Positions 5,912 through 12,027 of a DNA stretch of 36,840 nucleotides are shown here, piece by piece. Within the stretch, counting starts at the first letter, position 1; the number at the start of each line of letters is the position of its first letter. Both the position numbers and the translations under genes were made by a program. The notes beneath the pieces were generated by a model. The model was not told the origin of the DNA and made no database searches. It saw only the letters and a list, made by a program, of their open reading frames with translations. This DNA comes from a virus, in IMG/VR virus record IMGVR_UViG_3300036852_000075, positions 1-36,840 of that record; one strand, written 5' to 3'.

Positions 5912-6663
5912 TGCCGTGGGCTCGCCTGGACGATCGGATCAACAACGACGCGAAGCTGCTCGCGTTGTCAGACGCCGCGCATCGGATGTGGACGTGCGGC
6001 CTCGCGTACTGCTCGTTCAACCTGACAGACGGCTTCATACCGGAGCATGCCATTCACGCGTTCGGTGTCAGGGCACCAAATAAGACCAAGGTTGCCGCCG
6101 AGCTCTGCACGCCATCGGTGCAAGGTAAGCGGGCGCTCTGGTCAAAAGTAGAGGATGGCTATCGGTTCAACGACTACCTTGACTGGAACGACTCGCGTGA
6201 GAAGGTGCTAGCGGAACGCGAGTTGGCTAAAAAGAGGCTCGAGCGGTTTCAAGGTAAACGTGGTTTGAAACGCGTTGTGAACGCCGTTGTAAACGCGTTC
6301 ATAACGCCGCACGAAACAGGTTTAGAAACGAGTTCTGAACGGTGTACCACGTACCACGTACCAGAAGAACCAGAAAAGCAAGAACACGCGCAGAGCGCGG
6401 AACCCCAACTCCACGACGTTCGGATTCGGATGCTGAGACGAGAACGATCGCGGGAGACGGCGAACGGACAGCCTGCCGTCCGCGTCATTGCCGCCTTGGC
6501 TCGTCACGTAATGACGGATCACCCGGAGTATGACGAAGGCGAGCTCATGGAGGCCGTCAAGCGCCAATGCGCGCGGTCGAATCTTGAATACTCAGGCGTG
6601 GTTGGGGCGGCGATCGATCGCGCTCGAGCCCAGGTGCAACGGCAGAAAGCGCAGGCCTCCTAA
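5911..6663 (+). CDS. Phage replication initiation protein (O-like/winged-helix type), with origin-like repeats in the gene
   Basis: I place the start at 5911 (TAATG overlap; GGATGG upstream) giving 250 residues; the frame also has an ATG at 5896. The first 110 residues read Pro-Trp-Ala-Arg-Leu-Asp-Asp-Arg-Ile then Ala-Ala-His-Arg-Met-Trp and Asp-Gly-Phe-Ile-Pro, the N-terminal pattern of phage replication proteins with a winged-helix DNA-binding domain. A charged linker follows, then a C-terminal helical part (about 170-250) that could recruit the host helicase loader or helicase. The linker is coded by a 12-bp periodic repeat array, as lambda O carries the lambda origin within its own gene. 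The function is inferred from sequence pattern and context; no helicase gene is visible here. Confidence 0.6.
   Translation: MPWARLDDRINNDAKLLALSDAAHRMWTCGLAYCSFNLTDGFIPEHAIHAFGVRAPNKTKVAAELCTPSVQGKRALWSKVEDGYRFNDYLDWNDSREKVLAERELAKKRLERFQGKRGLKRVVNAVVNAFITPHETGLETSSERCTTYHVPEEPEKQEHAQSAEPQLHDVRIRMLRRERSRETANGQPAVRVIAALARHVMTDHPEYDEGELMEAVKRQCARSNLEYSGVVGAAIDRARAQVQRQKAQAS
6255..6336 (+). repeat. Iteron-like array, seven units of about 12 bp, consensus GAAACGCGTTNT
   Basis: Successive units begin at 6255, 6267, 6279, 6291, 6303 (10 bp), 6313 and 6325, and each contains (G)AAACG or GAACG followed by a GTT-type half. They sit in the linker-coding part of the replication gene, a position analogous to the lambda ori iterons in gene O. 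The helical phasing (12 bp rather than 10.5) is not ideal, so protein-binding function is a hypothesis. Confidence 0.6.
6344..6363 (+). repeat. Heptamer repeat GTACCAC, 2.9 copies
   Basis: Two full GTACCAC copies and one partial copy (GTACCA) follow directly after the 12-bp array, separated by a few bases. The heptamer shifts frame at each copy, so it is not explained by an amino-acid repeat. It may be part of the same putative origin. Confidence 0.75.
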
Positions 6664-6717
6664 CGTGGTGTCCTGTCCTTCTCCTCAGGTGGATCAGGTG
6701 ACGTCGAAGGGGCGTGT

Positions 6718-6840
6718 ATGAGTGACTTTGTGGCTGCGAAACTGATCGAGTGGCGAACGATCTGCGCGGTGTGCCTTCACGTGCGATTTCTGACGCACGG
6801 GCAGACTGTGTGCGCGACATGCCCACAAGATGGCCGGTGA
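6718..6840 (+). CDS. Small zinc-ribbon protein, 40 residues
   Basis: The ATG follows a purine-rich GAAGGGG about 8 bases upstream. The peptide contains Cys16-Ala-Val-Cys19 and Cys32-Ala-Thr-Cys35, two CxxC knuckles separated by a short loop, a minimal zinc-ribbon. It is too short for an enzyme and may be a regulator or cofactor. The 54-bp gap upstream separates it from the replication gene. Confidence 0.55.
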   Translation: MSDFVAAKLIEWRTICAVCLHVRFLTHGQTVCATCPQDGR

Positions 6841-6844
6841 ACCT

Positions 6845-7417
6845 ATGAAGTGGTGGAAGCGAATCGTTGCTTGGATCGACGGAGAACCAGCGCCGCCGAC
6901 GACTGGTTATCGAGTCGTTCCTCGGCCACGTCGCCAGCGACCGACCAGAGCGCATACGGCATGGATGAACTCGCTTACCGAGAAGCAGATTCTTGGCGTG
7001 CTGAGTGACCATGAGCCTCAGACCGTCAAAATGATTTCGTCGTTGCTCCCTGGCTGTTCAACGGTTGGGCAAGCACTGACGCACATGTGGAAGCGTGGCG
7101 TTGTCGTGCGTCGTCGCCAGCAAGGCAGCAATACATATTGGTACGCAAGGACGCTTGATGCTTTTGAGCGTGCGCTGCCGTCTGCTGTGTTCTTCACCAA
7201 CGACGAACGGATGCGGCGTACGAAGTGGGACGAGATGGTTGCGGGTGGTGACCAGCGACAGGTTGGCACGCGGGCGGAGAACGGTGGTCGAGAAAGCGAC
7301 GTAAATCCGCCGCCTGCGACTTGGAATGCCGGTGAGGAAGACGGAGGCATACCGTCGCAAGACCAAGACCGGCGCCCGCATTCTATCGACGCCAAGAAGG
7401 AACGAGAGGCGAGTTGA
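6845..7417 (+). CDS. Winged-helix DNA-binding protein
   Basis: I choose the ATG at 6845 (Met-Lys-Trp-Trp, with GGTGA just upstream); an in-frame ATG at 6830 overlaps the previous gene. Residues about 42-105 read as a winged-helix domain: Thr-Glu-Lys-Gln-Ile-Leu-Gly-Val-Leu, a recognition-type segment, then Gly-Val-Val-Val-Arg-Arg and a Tyr-Trp-Tyr wing. The N-terminus is basic and the C-terminal 60 residues look disordered. It might regulate early transcription or act with the replication protein nearby. Confidence 0.5.
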   Translation: MKWWKRIVAWIDGEPAPPTTGYRVVPRPRRQRPTRAHTAWMNSLTEKQILGVLSDHEPQTVKMISSLLPGCSTVGQALTHMWKRGVVVRRRQQGSNTYWYARTLDAFERALPSAVFFTNDERMRRTKWDEMVAGGDQRQVGTRAENGGRESDVNPPPATWNAGEEDGGIPSQDQDRRPHSIDAKKEREAS

Positions 7418-7418
7418 G

Positions 7419-7868
7419 ATGGCAATGAAGCGATACGCGGCCAGCACAAAGGTGCCGGTGGATCGGACCAAGGCTGAAATCGAGAAGGTGCTGACGCGCT
7501 ACGGCGCTGACCAGTTCATCTCAGGCTGGGAACACGGCCGCGCGATGCTCGGCTTTCGGATTCAGAATCGGATGGTGCGCTTCGAGTTGGTGCTGCCTGA
7601 AGCGAATCCCCGCAGGCAGACGCAGATCGATCAGGAGACGCGGCAGCGGTGGCGGGCGTTGCTGCTCGTCATCAAAGCCAAACTCGAAGCGGTCGCCAGC
7701 GACATCACGACGCTTGAACAGGAGTTCCTGGCGCACATCGTCATGCCGAATAACAAGACGGTCGGGCAGGTGCTGATCCCGCAGATCGCGGCGGCCTATG
7801 AGACTGGCAAGATGCCGCGCCTACTGGGAACTGGCGATCCCATCGATGGCGATGTTGTCGAGCACTAG
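7419..7868 (+). CDS. Conserved phage protein, function unknown
   Basis: The start is the ATG two bases after the previous stop, with GAACGAGAGG as a ribosome site; the frame is open further upstream but only over the previous gene. The 149-residue product starts Tyr-Ala-Ala-Ser-Thr-Lys-Val-Pro-Val-Asp followed by Ile-Glu-x-Val-Leu-x-Arg-Tyr-Gly-Ala-Asp. That is the signature of a widespread family of phage early proteins whose function is not established. The middle has a Gln/Arg-rich helix with Arg-Trp-Arg-Ala-Leu-Leu-Leu. Confidence 0.75.
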   Translation: MAMKRYAASTKVPVDRTKAEIEKVLTRYGADQFISGWEHGRAMLGFRIQNRMVRFELVLPEANPRRQTQIDQETRQRWRALLLVIKAKLEAVASDITTLEQEFLAHIVMPNNKTVGQVLIPQIAAAYETGKMPRLLGTGDPIDGDVVEH

Positions 7869-7907
7869 GGTGCCTCCGTGCCTCACCAGCGAGCAGACGA
7901 GGGAACA

Positions 7908-8162
7908 ATGAGTGATGCGTCGTGGTCGGCAACGATTCTGGCGAACAGTATCAAGCGTGTCAGGCGTCTACGTGGCTACACCCAAGCGCAACTAGCCGAG
8001 ATGATCGGCACCACACAAGCGGACGTGTCGCGCATGGAAGATCCCACGTATCGGGGGTGGTCCTGTCGATCGTTGATCAAGGTGGCCGTGGCACTGCGAG
8101 CGCGGCTCCGGGTGCAGTTCATCCCAAAGGAAGAACGTGCGACTAAAGATCGTGACGCGTAA
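7908..8162 (+). CDS. XRE-type helix-turn-helix protein
   Basis: The ATG at 7908 follows GACGAGGGA. Residues about 12-55 have the Cro/C1-type HTH order: Ser-Ile-Lys-Arg-Val-Arg-Arg-Leu-Arg-Gly-Tyr-Thr-Gln-Ala-Gln-Leu-Ala, then Gly-Thr-Thr-Gln-Ala-Asp-Val-Ser-Arg-Met-Glu. It is 84 residues, the size of small phage regulators or antitoxins. It lies inside an early operon with no divergent partner, so it is not clearly a lysogeny repressor. Confidence 0.75.
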   Translation: MSDASWSATILANSIKRVRRLRGYTQAQLAEMIGTTQADVSRMEDPTYRGWSCRSLIKVAVALRARLRVQFIPKEERATKDRDA

Positions 8163-8364
8163 GCGCCAGCCGGTGTACTACGTGCCGCCGTTCACCAGTT
8201 GCGGCTTGTGTTACAGCGGATGGATCACGGACATGAGCGGCTACGCACGGCGCTGCTGGTGCTGGCGTGCGTGGCGAGAGAAACACGGCAGCGTCGGCAT
8301 GGATGGTGACATGCGACAAGGTGATAGTCCAGAGAACACGGGGACATCGGAACCGCACCGTTAG
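8137..8364 (+). CDS. Small cysteine-rich protein, 75 residues
   Basis: The GTG start overlaps the end of the HTH gene by 26 bases and follows AAGGAAGAAC. The first half contains Cys-Gly-Leu-Cys near residue 22 and Cys-Trp-Cys-Trp near residue 40, a possible zinc site in a basic, aromatic protein. The C-terminal half looks disordered. No family is recognised. Confidence 0.5.
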   Translation: MRLKIVTRKRQPVYYVPPFTSCGLCYSGWITDMSGYARRCWCWRAWREKHGSVGMDGDMRQGDSPENTGTSEPHR

Positions 8365-8381
8365 TCCACGGAACATCGCGG

Positions 8382-8507
8382 ATGGAGACGGTAATCAACC
8401 ACGGCAGAAAGAGCGGGACGTGGAGAACGCGGCTCTGGAGCAGGGTCAGAACCTGCACGCTGCCACTCATTTTACAGATGACGTATGCCCAGCAGAAGGC
8501 GAGTTGA
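8382..8507 (+). CDS. Possible small protein, 41 residues
   Basis: The ORF ends directly before the next ATG (8508), a spacing typical of this operon, but no clear ribosome site precedes its ATG. The product is basic with a hydrophobic stretch Leu-Pro-Leu-Ile-Leu near residue 30. It fills an otherwise empty 143-bp gap. Confidence is low. Confidence 0.35.
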   Translation: METVINHGRKSGTWRTRLWSRVRTCTLPLILQMTYAQQKAS

Positions 8508-8783
8508 ATGACAGTCATTTGGTCAGCCGCGCTCTATCGTCAAGACGAGCAGCAGCACGCCCTGGTGTCGTCAGAGGGATGGGTCCAGAAAGGCCCACCC
8601 GCCATGCTGATCCGAGCACCGAGACGGGACGAACTGCCATCAGGGCCGGATACTCGAGCGCGGACACGGGAGCTGAAACGGATCGCAGCCATTCCCAAGA
8701 ACCAGCGCTGCAAATCGTGTGGGGTGAAGTGGCGTCAGTATCCACCAGGGTGGTGTCAGAGCTGTTGGAGTGCCAGGCAGTGA
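8508..8783 (+). CDS. Small protein with C-terminal CxxC pair
   Basis: This 91-residue protein has a basic middle part (Arg-Ala-Arg-Thr-Arg-Glu-Leu-Lys-Arg) and a C-terminal zinc-ribbon-like pair, Cys-Lys-Ser-Cys and Cys-Gln-Ser-Cys, within its last 25 residues. The stop overlaps the GTG start of the VRR-NUC gene. It may be a nucleic-acid-binding accessory. Confidence 0.55.
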   Translation: MTVIWSAALYRQDEQQHALVSSEGWVQKGPPAMLIRAPRRDELPSGPDTRARTRELKRIAAIPKNQRCKSCGVKWRQYPPGWCQSCWSARQ

Positions 8784-9061
8784 GACGAGCGGCGAAACAG
8801 GATCGCAACCACGGCGAGGTCATGCGCGCCTTAGAACGCTGCGGCTGGACGGTGATCGACTTGAGCGCGGTCGGCCGAGGGGTGAGCGATCTGTATATCG
8901 CCAAGGCTGGACGGGCGCTGTGGTTGGAGATCAAAGACGGCGAGAAGGTGCCCTCAGCCCGCAAGCTCACCGAGGCGCAAGAAAAGTTCCACGCCAAGAT
9001 GGCGGCGGCCGGTGTCCCGGTTGTGGTGGTCAGTTCAGTTGAGGAAGCAGTGGCGTTATGA
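8780..9061 (+). CDS. VRR-NUC domain nuclease
   Basis: I place the start at the GTG that overlaps the preceding stop (GTGA), giving 93 residues; the longer open frame upstream is a shadow of neighbouring genes. The domain is complete: Gly-Val-Ser-Asp37-Leu, Trp-Leu-Glu50-Ile-Lys52, and a helix with Gln67. Together these form the Asp-Glu-x-Lys-Gln core of the PD-(D/E)xK-like VRR-NUC family, stand-alone versions of which cleave structured or branched DNA in phages. A role in resolving replication or packaging intermediates is inferred. Confidence 0.85.
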   Translation: MRRAAKQDRNHGEVMRALERCGWTVIDLSAVGRGVSDLYIAKAGRALWLEIKDGEKVPSARKLTEAQEKFHAKMAAAGVPVVVVSSVEEAVAL

Positions 9062-9747
9062 CCGACCGTCTCCCACCCGTGTCTGAGGATCGGTCCTCTC
9101 TGCGAGCGACGGCAGAGAAGCTGTTAGCGCGTTCGGTGTCGCGTTCCAAATGGTATCGGCAACGCTGTGACGGACTCGACGCTGCCGAACGTAACGACTA
9201 CCTGCAAATGGGCGAGATATTCGACGACGTGGCCGACGACCTAGATGCGCTCATTACGACGACCAGCGATCTCCTCGCGGCGCTCGCCCTCCCCGCGCAG
9301 CTAGCCCGCTACACGGTTCAGCCGCCAGCATGGGCACAGCGCGGCGAGCCGCCAGTCGAGACGACACACCCCTGTCTATACACGCAGGTGCGTCCCTGCA
9401 AACAAGAGCATCCGACCGATGAGGACCGGTGGTGCGGTTACTGCCGTGGCACGCACGACGCAGTGAAACTTGCCGCCCTCCCCGCGCAGGGATGGGAGCC
9501 GCGATCCTGTCAGGGTTGTGGAGCCGCACTACCGCGTGACGCAAGCGACTGCACAGGCGATAAGGTGCATCCACGGCAACCAGTTCGGTGGTACGTCACG
9601 GTCGAACGGGATGGCGAGCAGGTTGTCACCATCGGATACAACCACCTGTCTGGCCGCGACATCAGTTCAGCCGATGAACAAGCCATTCACACCGCGGCGC
9701 TGAGTCTTCTCGGATTCATCGGGCATGCCACGGAGCTACCGAAATGA
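9058..9747 (+). CDS. Hypothetical early protein with two cysteine clusters
   Basis: This 229-residue protein begins with a helical part (about 10-85, acidic) followed by two clusters of cysteines and histidines: Cys-x7-Cys with His and Cys-Gly-Tyr-Cys around 105-130, and Cys-Gln-Gly-Cys plus Cys around 150-170. A 15-bp sequence coding Leu-Pro-Ala-Gln occurs twice in the gene (near 9288 and 9478), once before each cluster. The C-terminal part is beta-rich. It is probably a zinc-binding protein of unknown role. Confidence 0.6.
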   Translation: MTDRLPPVSEDRSSLRATAEKLLARSVSRSKWYRQRCDGLDAAERNDYLQMGEIFDDVADDLDALITTTSDLLAALALPAQLARYTVQPPAWAQRGEPPVETTHPCLYTQVRPCKQEHPTDEDRWCGYCRGTHDAVKLAALPAQGWEPRSCQGCGAALPRDASDCTGDKVHPRQPVRWYVTVERDGEQVVTIGYNHLSGRDISSADEQAIHTAALSLLGFIGHATELPK

Positions 9748-10058
9748 CAGGCATAGAGCAGATCACGGCTGAGCGTCAACGGCAGATCGATGTTGAAGGC
9801 TGGACGCCGGAGCATGATGACGCGCACCGTGAAAGCGAGTTAGTGGCAGCGGCGTTGTGTTACGCGTCATGCGCGGCACAGCAGGCACGCGGTCAACAAG
9901 TCGCGACGGACAACATTCTCGTTCACTGGCCGTGGGAGCGTTCTTGGTGGAAACCAGGCGACGATCCGATCCGCAACCTCGAAAAAGCCGGGGCGCTAAT
10001 TGCGGCAGAGATCGACAGACTCAAGCGCCTTCCTTCTCCCCCGGAGCCGCCGAAATGA
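9744..10058 (+). CDS. Conserved phage protein with WPWE...WWKP signature
   Basis: The 104-residue product carries Ile-Thr-Ala-Glu-Arg-Gln-Arg-Gln-Ile near residue 7, Glu-Gly-Trp-Thr-Pro-Glu-His-Asp-Asp, then Trp-Pro-Trp-Glu with Trp-Trp-Lys-Pro and Arg-Asn-Leu-Glu-Lys-Ala-Gly-Ala-Leu-Ile. This whole pattern is common in early regions of proteobacterial phages and plasmids. Its biochemical role is not established. Confidence 0.75.
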   Translation: MTGIEQITAERQRQIDVEGWTPEHDDAHRESELVAAALCYASCAAQQARGQQVATDNILVHWPWERSWWKPGDDPIRNLEKAGALIAAEIDRLKRLPSPPEPPK

Positions 10059-10070
10059 CAGGAGTGAGCC

Positions 10071-10370
10071 ATGCACGATGCATTTGGACGTGAGTTGAAG
10101 GTAGGCGATCGAGTCATGGTGCCGATGACCATCAAGGCGCTGCACCTGACGGCGGACTACTGTAACTGCGAACTGGTAGGCGTGGCGACAATGCCGCCAG
10201 CGCATCAGGCCACGTCAAAGGTCACGCTGAGCGCGGTCAACACACAACAAATTCTTCGCGCCAACGATGGTGACGATCTGAAATACCGCCTGACGCGAGA
10301 ACCGTTGGACGGCGTGAAGATGATTCCGTTCACTCGGCACTTTCAATACGTGGAACCGCCCACCACATGA
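10071..10370 (+). CDS. Conserved phage protein, function unknown
   Basis: The ATG is preceded by AGGAGTGAG. The 99-residue product opens Met-His-Asp-Ala-Phe-Gly-Arg-Glu-Leu-Lys-Val-Gly-Asp-Arg-Val-Met, an SH3-like barrel start, and has Asp-Tyr-Cys-Asn-Cys near residue 30. Proteins with this opening are frequent in phages and are of unknown function. It is followed by an ATGA-coupled gene. Confidence 0.65.
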   Translation: MHDAFGRELKVGDRVMVPMTIKALHLTADYCNCELVGVATMPPAHQATSKVTLSAVNTQQILRANDGDDLKYRLTREPLDGVKMIPFTRHFQYVEPPTT

Positions 10371-10540
10371 GCACGAACGAACATGACGAGACGGTTCAGC
10401 AAGTAGCCGCTGAGATGCGCCACTTCGCGCGGTTGCTTCGCAGTCGGGACGTGTTACCGACAATGGAAACGATGGCCGACAGGCTGGCTGAGTGGGCCAA
10501 CGAGATTTCATCTAAGCCGAAGTCGGAGCCACCCTCATGA
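10367..10540 (+). CDS. Small helical protein, 57 residues
   Basis: The ATG overlaps the previous stop and its own stop overlaps the next ATG. The product is almost entirely helix-forming (Glu/Arg/Ala/Leu with Met-Arg-His-Phe-Ala-Arg-Leu-Leu-Arg) with a short disordered end. It is a candidate oligomeric helper. No family is recognised. Confidence 0.55.
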   Translation: MSTNEHDETVQQVAAEMRHFARLLRSRDVLPTMETMADRLAEWANEISSKPKSEPPS

Positions 10541-10746
10541 GCGACGATCAGCGCCTCCCGCGCGTGCAAATCGTGAATCGCCAGCATCCGCATTTCGAGG
10601 AATACGGGCGGCTCACCGGCAAGATCATCACGATGAAATTCGGCACTCGTGAACAGATGGCCGAAGTGAAGCTAGAGCACTGCCGTCACGGGGCTGACGG
10701 CTGCTTCGTCGGCAAGGGCGACATCAAACAGGCAGCAGAACGATGA
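10537..10746 (+). CDS. Hypothetical protein, 69 residues
   Basis: The product opens Met-Ser-Asp-Asp-Gln-Arg, identical to the start of the next gene: the first 17 bases of the two genes are the same. The rest is beta-type (Gly-Arg-Leu-Thr-Gly-Lys-Ile-Ile-Thr) with a late Cys-x12-Cys pair, like a small SH3-type barrel. The role is unknown. Confidence 0.6.
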   Translation: MSDDQRLPRVQIVNRQHPHFEEYGRLTGKIITMKFGTREQMAEVKLEHCRHGADGCFVGKGDIKQAAER

Positions 10747-11474
10747 GCGACGATCAGCGATCCCCTCTCGTGTCTGAGCGATGCGAGGGCCGCTATCCCG
10801 TGCCGCAAACGTCGCCGCCACGCGATGAACCGTTTGAGGTGACGTATCGCTGCGCGTTGGCGCTGGGGCATGAAGGCCCGCATGGTTCAGGCGCGGACAT
10901 TCCAGCACCCGTGTCTGAGGATCAGGGAGGGACGGCACTGCGCGAGCGGGCGGAGAAGATGTATTCGCGGGCCGATCTCGCAGCGGTTGCCGTTGAGGCT
11001 GTGGCGCAGTGGCAGAAGCAACGCGCCCGAGCCGATCTCGCAGAGTCCCGACTCTCCCAACTCGTGGAATTTGTTCGGCACCCGTTGACGTGCGAGAAGC
11101 GGTCGATTGATTGTGCGCACACGTTTGGGGCGGAAGAATGCGGCGTCTGTCCCTGCACCTGCGGACTCTCGCGGTTGATCGAGTCTTTGTCCTCCACGAC
11201 GACGACGGACAAGGAAAAGACTTACCATCACGGGCCGTTCCGCCACTCCCTAGCTAGGAAACGGAACGGCCCTTCGTGTTGTTACGCACCGTGGATCCTC
11301 GCGCCGATGGGGCCGTGCGGCCAGCGCGAGAGCCTGTTACCCTCCTCATGTCCCTCCCTCCTGTTTCTTGATGAACCGAAGCAACGTCCACACGGCTTGC
11401 TGCTCCGCTTTGCACCAGGAATCGACACTCGCAGCGTTCCAGAATCCGACGAAATTCCGGGAACGTCAGTCTGA
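10743..11474 (+). CDS. Hypothetical early protein; 3' part runs through a terminator
   Basis: The first about 155 residues look coding: a Cys-x5-Gly-His-Glu-Gly-Pro-His motif (near residue 39) common to small phage proteins, a Glu/Arg/Ala-rich helix, and a cysteine cluster Cys-Gly-Val-Cys-Pro-Cys-x-Cys near residue 140. From base 11232 the frame passes straight through a perfect 11-bp terminator hairpin, and the last about 80 residues look like random translation. Either the frame is artificially long, for example by an indel, or a real stop was lost. Only the region to about 11220 is well supported. Confidence 0.5.
   Translation: MSDDQRSPLVSERCEGRYPVPQTSPPRDEPFEVTYRCALALGHEGPHGSGADIPAPVSEDQGGTALRERAEKMYSRADLAAVAVEAVAQWQKQRARADLAESRLSQLVEFVRHPLTCEKRSIDCAHTFGAEECGVCPCTCGLSRLIESLSSTTTTDKEKTYHHGPFRHSLARKRNGPSCCYAPWILAPMGPCGQRESLLPSSCPSLLFLDEPKQRPHGLLLRFAPGIDTRSVPESDEIPGTSV
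11232..11283 (+). terminator. Rho-independent terminator of the early operon
   Basis: GGGCCGTTCCG (11232-11242) pairs perfectly with CGGAACGGCCC (11262-11272), and the loop holds a further palindrome CCTAGCTAGG. The bases after the stem, TTCGTGTTGTT, are T-rich. This is the strongest hairpin in the window and sits where + strand early genes meet the leftward gene. Confidence 0.75.
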
Positions 11475-11503
11475 TGAGTGGAAGTTCTTGCACCAGCGCA
11501 CTG

Positions 11504-11854
11504 CTACATCGTCAGTGCTGGCGGCTCGTTCATCGTTGCCTGAATCGCGTAGGCGTCGAAGTTCTGGATATGAAGGGCTTGGGTCTGTTTTTGTGCGATG
11601 CGCTGCCACGCTTTAGCAAAAACCTGTGGGGCTGGGCGTAGCGTGGAGAACGGCTCGCGTTGGTGCCGTTGGTCTAGCGCCAGGTATCCGGCGACGACGC
11701 GCTCAAACGCAAGTTGGGCCGCTTCAACTGTAGGACCACTTGCCGAGATGTCGTGTTCGATGGCCTGCGCGACCCACATTTCCGATTGCGGATCACGAAA
11801 CAACAGGACGCCGAGGTAGATGTTGCCTTGGCTTGGGCTGAGATTCGCGCTCAT
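11504..11854 (-). CDS. HicB-like antitoxin-type or orphan HicB protein
   Basis: This 116-residue protein contains Met-Trp-Val-Ala-Gln-Ala-Ile-Glu-His-Asp-Ile-Ser-Ala-Ser-Gly-Pro-Thr, the partial RNase H-fold core of the HicB family, followed by a helix and Pro-Ala-Pro-Gln-Val near residue 75. No HicA-sized gene adjoins it, so it is more like an orphan HicB regulator than a complete toxin-antitoxin pair. It is read leftward, against nearly all other genes, from a promoter with a palindromic operator. The 230-bp region to its left (about 11275-11503) has no convincing gene. Confidence 0.6.
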   Translation of the reverse strand: MSANLSPSQGNIYLGVLLFRDPQSEMWVAQAIEHDISASGPTVEAAQLAFERVVAGYLALDQRHQREPFSTLRPAPQVFAKAWQRIAQKQTQALHIQNFDAYAIQATMNEPPALTM

Positions 11855-11869
11855 TGGCAGCGTATCGAT

Positions 11870-11886
11870 ATGACCACTGTGGTCAT
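11870..11886. promoter_or_regulatory. 17-bp perfect palindrome, likely operator
   Basis: The sequence ATGACCACTGTGGTCAT is an 8-bp inverted repeat about a central T. It lies about 15 bases upstream of the leftward HicB-like gene and just downstream of a candidate -10 box, so a bound protein would block that promoter. Autoregulation or control by the downstream HTH proteins is inferred. Confidence 0.65.
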
Positions 11887-11914
11887 TCTAGTACGCCTGA
11901 TCTGAGAGCGCAAA
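11885..11914 (-). promoter_or_regulatory. Candidate leftward promoter
   Basis: On the minus strand TTTGCG (11914-11909) and TAGAAT (11890-11885) are 18 bases apart. TAGAAT matches the -10 consensus at five of six bases; the -35 match is weak. The expected start site falls inside the palindrome at 11870-11886. Confidence 0.45.
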
Positions 11915-11922
11915 CGATGACC

Positions 11923-11938
11923 GTGGCTTTGTAGCCAC
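11923..11938. repeat. Short inverted repeat in the divergent intergenic region
   Basis: GTGGCT and AGCCAC form 6-bp arms with a 4-base loop (TTGT). It lies midway between the divergent genes and could be a second regulator site or a weak attenuator for the rightward transcript. Confidence 0.5.
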
Positions 11939-11970
11939 AGTGCGCAAACTAAGGCAGGTAGGAATTAGCG

Positions 11971-12027
11971 ATGGACGGAGCCTGTTTCAACAAATACATA
12001 GTCCCGTCTCTGAAGGACCGCCCATGA
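11971..12027 (+). CDS. Upstream leader peptide, 18 residues
   Basis: The ATG has AGGTAGGAA about seven bases upstream, a good ribosome site, and the TGA overlaps the ATG of the next gene (ATGA). The coupling argues that this short ORF exists to deliver ribosomes to the next start. The peptide starts Met-Asp-Gly-Ala-Cys-Phe-Asn and is not recognisable. Confidence 0.45.
   Translation: MDGACFNKYIVPSLKDRP

Noticed and set aside
8267-8779. Upstream extension of the VRR-NUC frame
   Set aside because: The extension covers other small genes and lacks protein-like character. The GTG at 8780 overlapping the previous stop is a better start.
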